The notes beneath the pieces were generated by a model. It worked only from the letters and a program-made list of their open reading frames with translations, was not told the DNA's origin and searched no databases. The translations under genes and the position numbers were made by a program. A stretch of 17,678 nt of DNA from Thiobacillus sp. Lineage in GTDB: Bacteria; Pseudomonadota; Gammaproteobacteria; Burkholderiales; Thiobacillaceae. How positions within the stretch are numbered: the stretch's first letter is position 1; every line of letters starts with the position of its first letter. The stretch covers positions 1 to 17,678 of the forward strand of contig JADMKH010000127.1 in NCBI GenBank assembly GCA_018780025.1, in the 5' to 3' direction. Positions 15,360 to 17,678 of this stretch are shown piece after piece.

Positions 15360-15671
15360 ATGGCTCAATTTCATCCCATGAAGCTCATCAATATCATCGC
15401 CAACGCAACGCTCGAAGAGCGGCTGATTGATATTGCCAATGCGCATGACACCTCCGGTTATACCATTCTGGAAGCGCGCGGCGCCGGGAGTGCGGGCTTG
15501 CAGACCGGCGTGCTGGAAGGCGGCAGCAATATCCTGTTCATGCTGATCGTGACCGAAGCCAAGCTGGATGAAGTGATGATCGATGTTGAAAAGTTGATGA
15601 AGCGTGGTCATCACCTGGCGTGTTTTGTGTCGGATACGCAGGTGCTGCGACGCGAGAAGTTCGCAAATTGA
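15360..15671 (+). CDS. sbtB: P-II-like protein (SbtB-like) regulator of the bicarbonate permease
   Basis: The 103-residue cytoplasmic protein has the P-II ferredoxin-like fold pattern. It has beta1 MKLINIIANA, helix LEERLIDIANAHD, the segment SGYTILEARGAGS (residues 32-44) leading into a short T-loop (about 38-56), and the beta strand NILFMLIVTE. The uridylylation tyrosine of canonical GlnB/GlnK is absent. The cyanobacterial SbtB C-terminal cysteine extension is missing too. By analogy with cyanobacterial SbtB, it probably binds adenine nucleotides and gates SbtA. AAGG lies eight bases before the ATG. Its stop directly abuts the stop of cbbR on the other strand, with no spacer. The nucleotide bound cannot be read from the sequence. 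Confidence 0.85.
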   Translation: MAQFHPMKLINIIANATLEERLIDIANAHDTSGYTILEARGAGSAGLQTGVLEGGSNILFMLIVTEAKLDEVMIDVEKLMKRGHHLACFVSDTQVLRREKFAN

Positions 15672-16598
15672 TCAGGTTGCGTTGACTTCAGCCCGGGGTT
15701 GCGCCAGCAGGCTGCCGGCTTCGGTCATGACGAAATCGAGAAAAGCCTGTGCAACAGCCGAAAAACGCTTGGCTGGACGGTGCACGACATACCAGTGACG
15801 CAGGATCGGGAATCCTTGTACGTCGAGTATCGCCAGGCGGCCTAGAGCACGTTCCATTTCAAGGGTGTGAATGGAGACCACCCCCAGGCCCAGGCCGGCT
15901 TGCACAGCCTGCTTGATGGCCTCGTTGCTGCTCATTTCCATGGCGGTGGCGAGGCGGATTCCCGCCGCGTCAAAGAAACGCTCGGCGGCCATGCGCGTAC
16001 CCGATCCGGGCTCGCGGCTGATGAAGCTCTCGTCGGTCAGGCGCGCAGGCAGAATGGCGTGTTCACTCGCCATCGGATGGTTCGGCGCGGCAATCACCAC
16101 CAGCGGGTTTTCCATGAAGGGGTGAGCCACCAGATTGGATTCTTCAGGAGGTTGACCCATGATCGCAAGATCTTTGTCAGAATCGCTTAATTGCGTGAGA
16201 ATATGCTCCCGATTGCTCACATCCAGGCTGACCTTGACCCCGGGATAGCGCTGGCAGAATGTGGCGAGGAGGCGAGGGGCAAAATAATTAGCCGTACTGG
16301 CAACCGTAATATTTAATTGACCGCGGCGGACGCCGCGCATTTCTTCGAGTTCGAGCTGGGCTTCCTGGACCTGGGCCAGTATCCCCTGTGCGTGACGGTA
16401 AAAAGTGCGCCCTGCATCGGTCAGCCGGATTTTCTTGCCGATCTGCTCGAATAACGGCATCCCGGCCTGCTCTTCAAGTTGCCGGATTTGCATGGAAACA
16501 GCGGGCTGGGACAGGTGCAGTTCTTCGGAGGCACGGGTAAACCCGGTCAGCCGGGCCGCCGCTTCGAAGACCTGAATTTGGCGCAGGGTGATGTGCAT
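15672..16598 (-). CDS. cbbR: LysR-type regulator of CO2 fixation
   Basis: The 308-residue protein begins MHITLRQIQVFEAAARLTGF, with the winged helix-turn-helix FTRASEELHLSQPAVSMQIRQLE (in two parts around residues 20-42). This is the arrangement of CbbR. An effector-binding domain follows, with LNITVASTANYFAPRLL, GQPPEESNLVAHPF and SFISREPGSGTRMAAERFF. CbbR normally activates the divergent cbb operon in response to metabolites such as NADPH or RuBP. ATG 16598 is chosen over 16631 because the conserved N-terminus starts there; the ribosome site is poor either way. It lies upstream of and divergent from cbbL, with a 258-base gap carrying dyads suitable for its binding. Identity rests on the context and on CbbR-like sequence. 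Confidence 0.9.
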   Translation of the reverse strand: MHITLRQIQVFEAAARLTGFTRASEELHLSQPAVSMQIRQLEEQAGMPLFEQIGKKIRLTDAGRTFYRHAQGILAQVQEAQLELEEMRGVRRGQLNITVASTANYFAPRLLATFCQRYPGVKVSLDVSNREHILTQLSDSDKDLAIMGQPPEESNLVAHPFMENPLVVIAAPNHPMASEHAILPARLTDESFISREPGSGTRMAAERFFDAAGIRLATAMEMSSNEAIKQAVQAGLGLGVVSIHTLEMERALGRLAILDVQGFPILRHWYVVHRPAKRFSAVAQAFLDFVMTEAGSLLAQPRAEVNAT

Positions 16599-16625
16599 GG
16601 AGCAACAATAAGGGATGGTTATGCT

Positions 16626-16662
16626 TTGCATTATGAATATCGATTGTTAATTATGCAATCGA
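16626..16662. promoter_or_regulatory. Putative CbbR operator dyads
   Basis: TTGCATTAT (16626-16634) and ATTATGCAA (16650-16658) form an inverted repeat with one mismatch. TCGATTG (16640-16646) and CAATCGA (16656-16662) form a perfect seven-base one that overlaps it. Both lie in the AT-rich part of the cbbR-cbbL gap just upstream of cbbR, the usual place of the operator. ATTGTTAAT (16643-16651) recurs in front of sbtA. Confidence 0.5.
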
Positions 16663-16683
16663 GCGGATAAGGTTACGGTCCCG

Positions 16684-16705
16684 CTATGGCCTCTATGGCT
16701 ATGGC
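16684..16705 (+). repeat. Three direct copies of CTATGGC
   Basis: CTATGGC occurs at 16684-16690, 16693-16699 and 16699-16705, the last two sharing one base. It lies downstream of the operator dyads in the cbbR-cbbL gap. It could be a second regulator site or a slippage product; the sequence does not tell. Confidence 0.4.
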
Positions 16706-16778
16706 TCAGTAATAAAGGAAGCTTTGAACAAGTCCTCTAGCGCAATGGCAGGGGGTTTTGTTCAGGGTTTCCTGAGGG

Positions 16779-16806
16779 CCTGGTTTTGCGCAGCAAGGCA
16801 ACCAGG
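16779..16806 (+). promoter_or_regulatory. Hairpin in the cbbL leader
   Basis: CCTGGTT (16779-16785) pairs with AACCAGG (16800-16806), and inside it TTGC (16786-16789) pairs with GCAA (16793-16796) around GCA, leaving a three-base bulge. It ends 50 bases before the cbbL ATG. No T-run follows, so it is not an intrinsic terminator; it may stabilise or attenuate the cbbL transcript. Confidence 0.45.
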
Positions 16807-16856
16807 TATTAAGGGTTTGGAATTTTTGTCTGAATCAGCAAGCTAAGGAGCAAATA

Positions 16857-17678
16857 ATGGCAGTGAAGACCTATCAGGCCGGGGTAAAAGAATACCGGCA
16901 CACTTACTGGATGCCGGAATACACCCCGCTGGATACCGACCTCCTGGCGTGTTTCAAAATCACCCCGCAGGCGGGTGTGGACCGTGAAGAGGCTGCTGCT
17001 GCTGTTGCTGCAGAATCGTCCACGGGTACATGGACCACTGTGTGGACCGACCTGTTGACCGACATGGATTACTACAAGGGCCGCGCCTACCGCATCGAAG
17101 ATGTGCCGGGCGACGACGCTTGTTTCTATGCCTTCATCGCTTACCCGATCGACCTGTTCGAAGAGGGTTCGGTTGTAAACGTGTTCACTTCGCTGGTGGG
17201 TAACGTGTTCGGCTTCAAGGCCGTGCGTGCGCTGCGCCTGGAAGATATCCGCTTCCCGATCGCCTACGTCAAGACCTGCGGTGGCCCACCCATGGGTATC
17301 CAGGTCGAGCGCGACATCATGAACAAGTATGGCCGTCCGATGCTGGGCTGTACCATCAAGCCAAAGCTGGGCCTGTCCGCCAAGAACTACGGTCGTGCCG
17401 TGTACGAATGTCTGCGCGGTGGTCTGGACTTCACCAAGGACGACGAGAACATTAACAGCCAGCCGTTCATGCGCTGGCGTCAGCGTTTCGATTTCGTGCA
17501 GGAAGCCACACTGAAAGCCGAAGCCGAAACCGGCGAGCGCAAGGGCCACTACCTGAACGTGACCGCTTCGACCCCGGAAGAGATGTACAAGCGTGCCGAG
17601 TACGCCAAGGAAATCGGCGCGCCCATCATCATGCACGACTACATCACCGGCGGCTTCTGCGCCAACACGGGCCTGGCC
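16857..17678 (+). CDS. cbbL: RuBisCO large subunit, form IA, 3' end cut by window edge
   Basis: The visible 274 codons encode the N-terminal domain and part of the barrel of the RuBisCO large subunit, which carboxylates ribulose 1,5-bisphosphate. The start is MAVKTYQAGVKEYRHTYW; then come AAESSTGTWTTVWTDLLTD, AYPIDLFEEGSVVNVFTSLV, GCTIKPKLGLSAKNYGRA and GGLDFTKDDENINSQPF. Lys168 and Lys170 correspond to catalytic Lys175 and 177 of spinach, and Lys194 to the carbamylated Lys201, so the enzyme should be active. Residue 146 in GPPMGIQVERD is Met where most form I enzymes have His. AAGGAG lies just before the ATG. The sequence is form IA; whether of the carboxysomal or the cytosolic subtype I cannot decide, because the downstream genes are outside the window. 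Expression is presumably under the divergent CbbR. Confidence 0.97.
   Translation, partial: MAVKTYQAGVKEYRHTYWMPEYTPLDTDLLACFKITPQAGVDREEAAAAVAAESSTGTWTTVWTDLLTDMDYYKGRAYRIEDVPGDDACFYAFIAYPIDLFEEGSVVNVFTSLVGNVFGFKAVRALRLEDIRFPIAYVKTCGGPPMGIQVERDIMNKYGRPMLGCTIKPKLGLSAKNYGRAVYECLRGGLDFTKDDENINSQPFMRWRQRFDFVQEATLKAEAETGERKGHYLNVTASTPEEMYKRAEYAKEIGAPIIMHDYITGGFCANTGLA

Noticed and set aside
16779..16806. cbbL leader hairpin as an intrinsic terminator
   Set aside because: No T-run follows the stem and the next gene is transcribed in the same direction from this leader.
16809..17636. 275-codon minus-strand frame opposite cbbL
   Set aside because: Antisense shadow of the highly conserved RuBisCO coding sequence.

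Overview
The window looks like the chromosome of an autotrophic, sulfur-oxidising betaproteobacterium, probably Thiobacillus or a close relative. The basis is high GC with beta-type protein sequences, a form IA RuBisCO large subunit behind a divergent CbbR, a DsrC/TusE-family sulfur-relay protein, and several -10 boxes of the TAAAAT/TATAAT + CCG kind. The genus is inferred from recollection of family sequences, not from a search.

Left part (1-7450): purine synthesis mixed with envelope genes. purC (partial) and an AI-2E/PerM-type permease lie on the minus strand in one uninterrupted reading frame, so as sequenced they would form a permease-PurC fusion. Divergent from them is purM-purN, followed by two DUF3108 proteins, one secreted and one membrane-anchored. 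Convergent to these come a DUF192 protein, purK and purE (minus-strand order purE-purK-DUF192).

Middle part (7450-9800, all minus strand): a single-cysteine DsrC/TusE-like protein with its own terminator and a promoter that overlaps an IscR/Rrf2-like palindrome; a small rhodanese; and a CHR-family (ChrA) transporter. A 38-codon frame between the rhodanese and the DsrC-like gene may be a relic of a ChrB C-terminal domain.

Right part (9900-17678): what looks like an inorganic-carbon uptake and fixation region. It holds a protein matching the LCIB/theta-type carbonic anhydrase pattern (minus), divergent from a SulP transporter with an unusual insertion of about 135 residues, then a cytoplasmic trypsin-like protease. 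Next come a structured leader, an SbtA-type bicarbonate permease, a small P-II-like (SbtB-like) protein, cbbR (minus) and cbbL (runs off the right edge). Up to three candidate inorganic-carbon transporter families (CHR, SulP, SbtA) and a carbonic anhydrase candidate therefore sit within about 9 kb of RuBisCO. The LCIB, SulP, protease and leader elements are the most promising unusual material. No tRNA, rRNA, CRISPR array, insertion sequence or phage gene was recognised, and there is no gene-free stretch above 300 bases.
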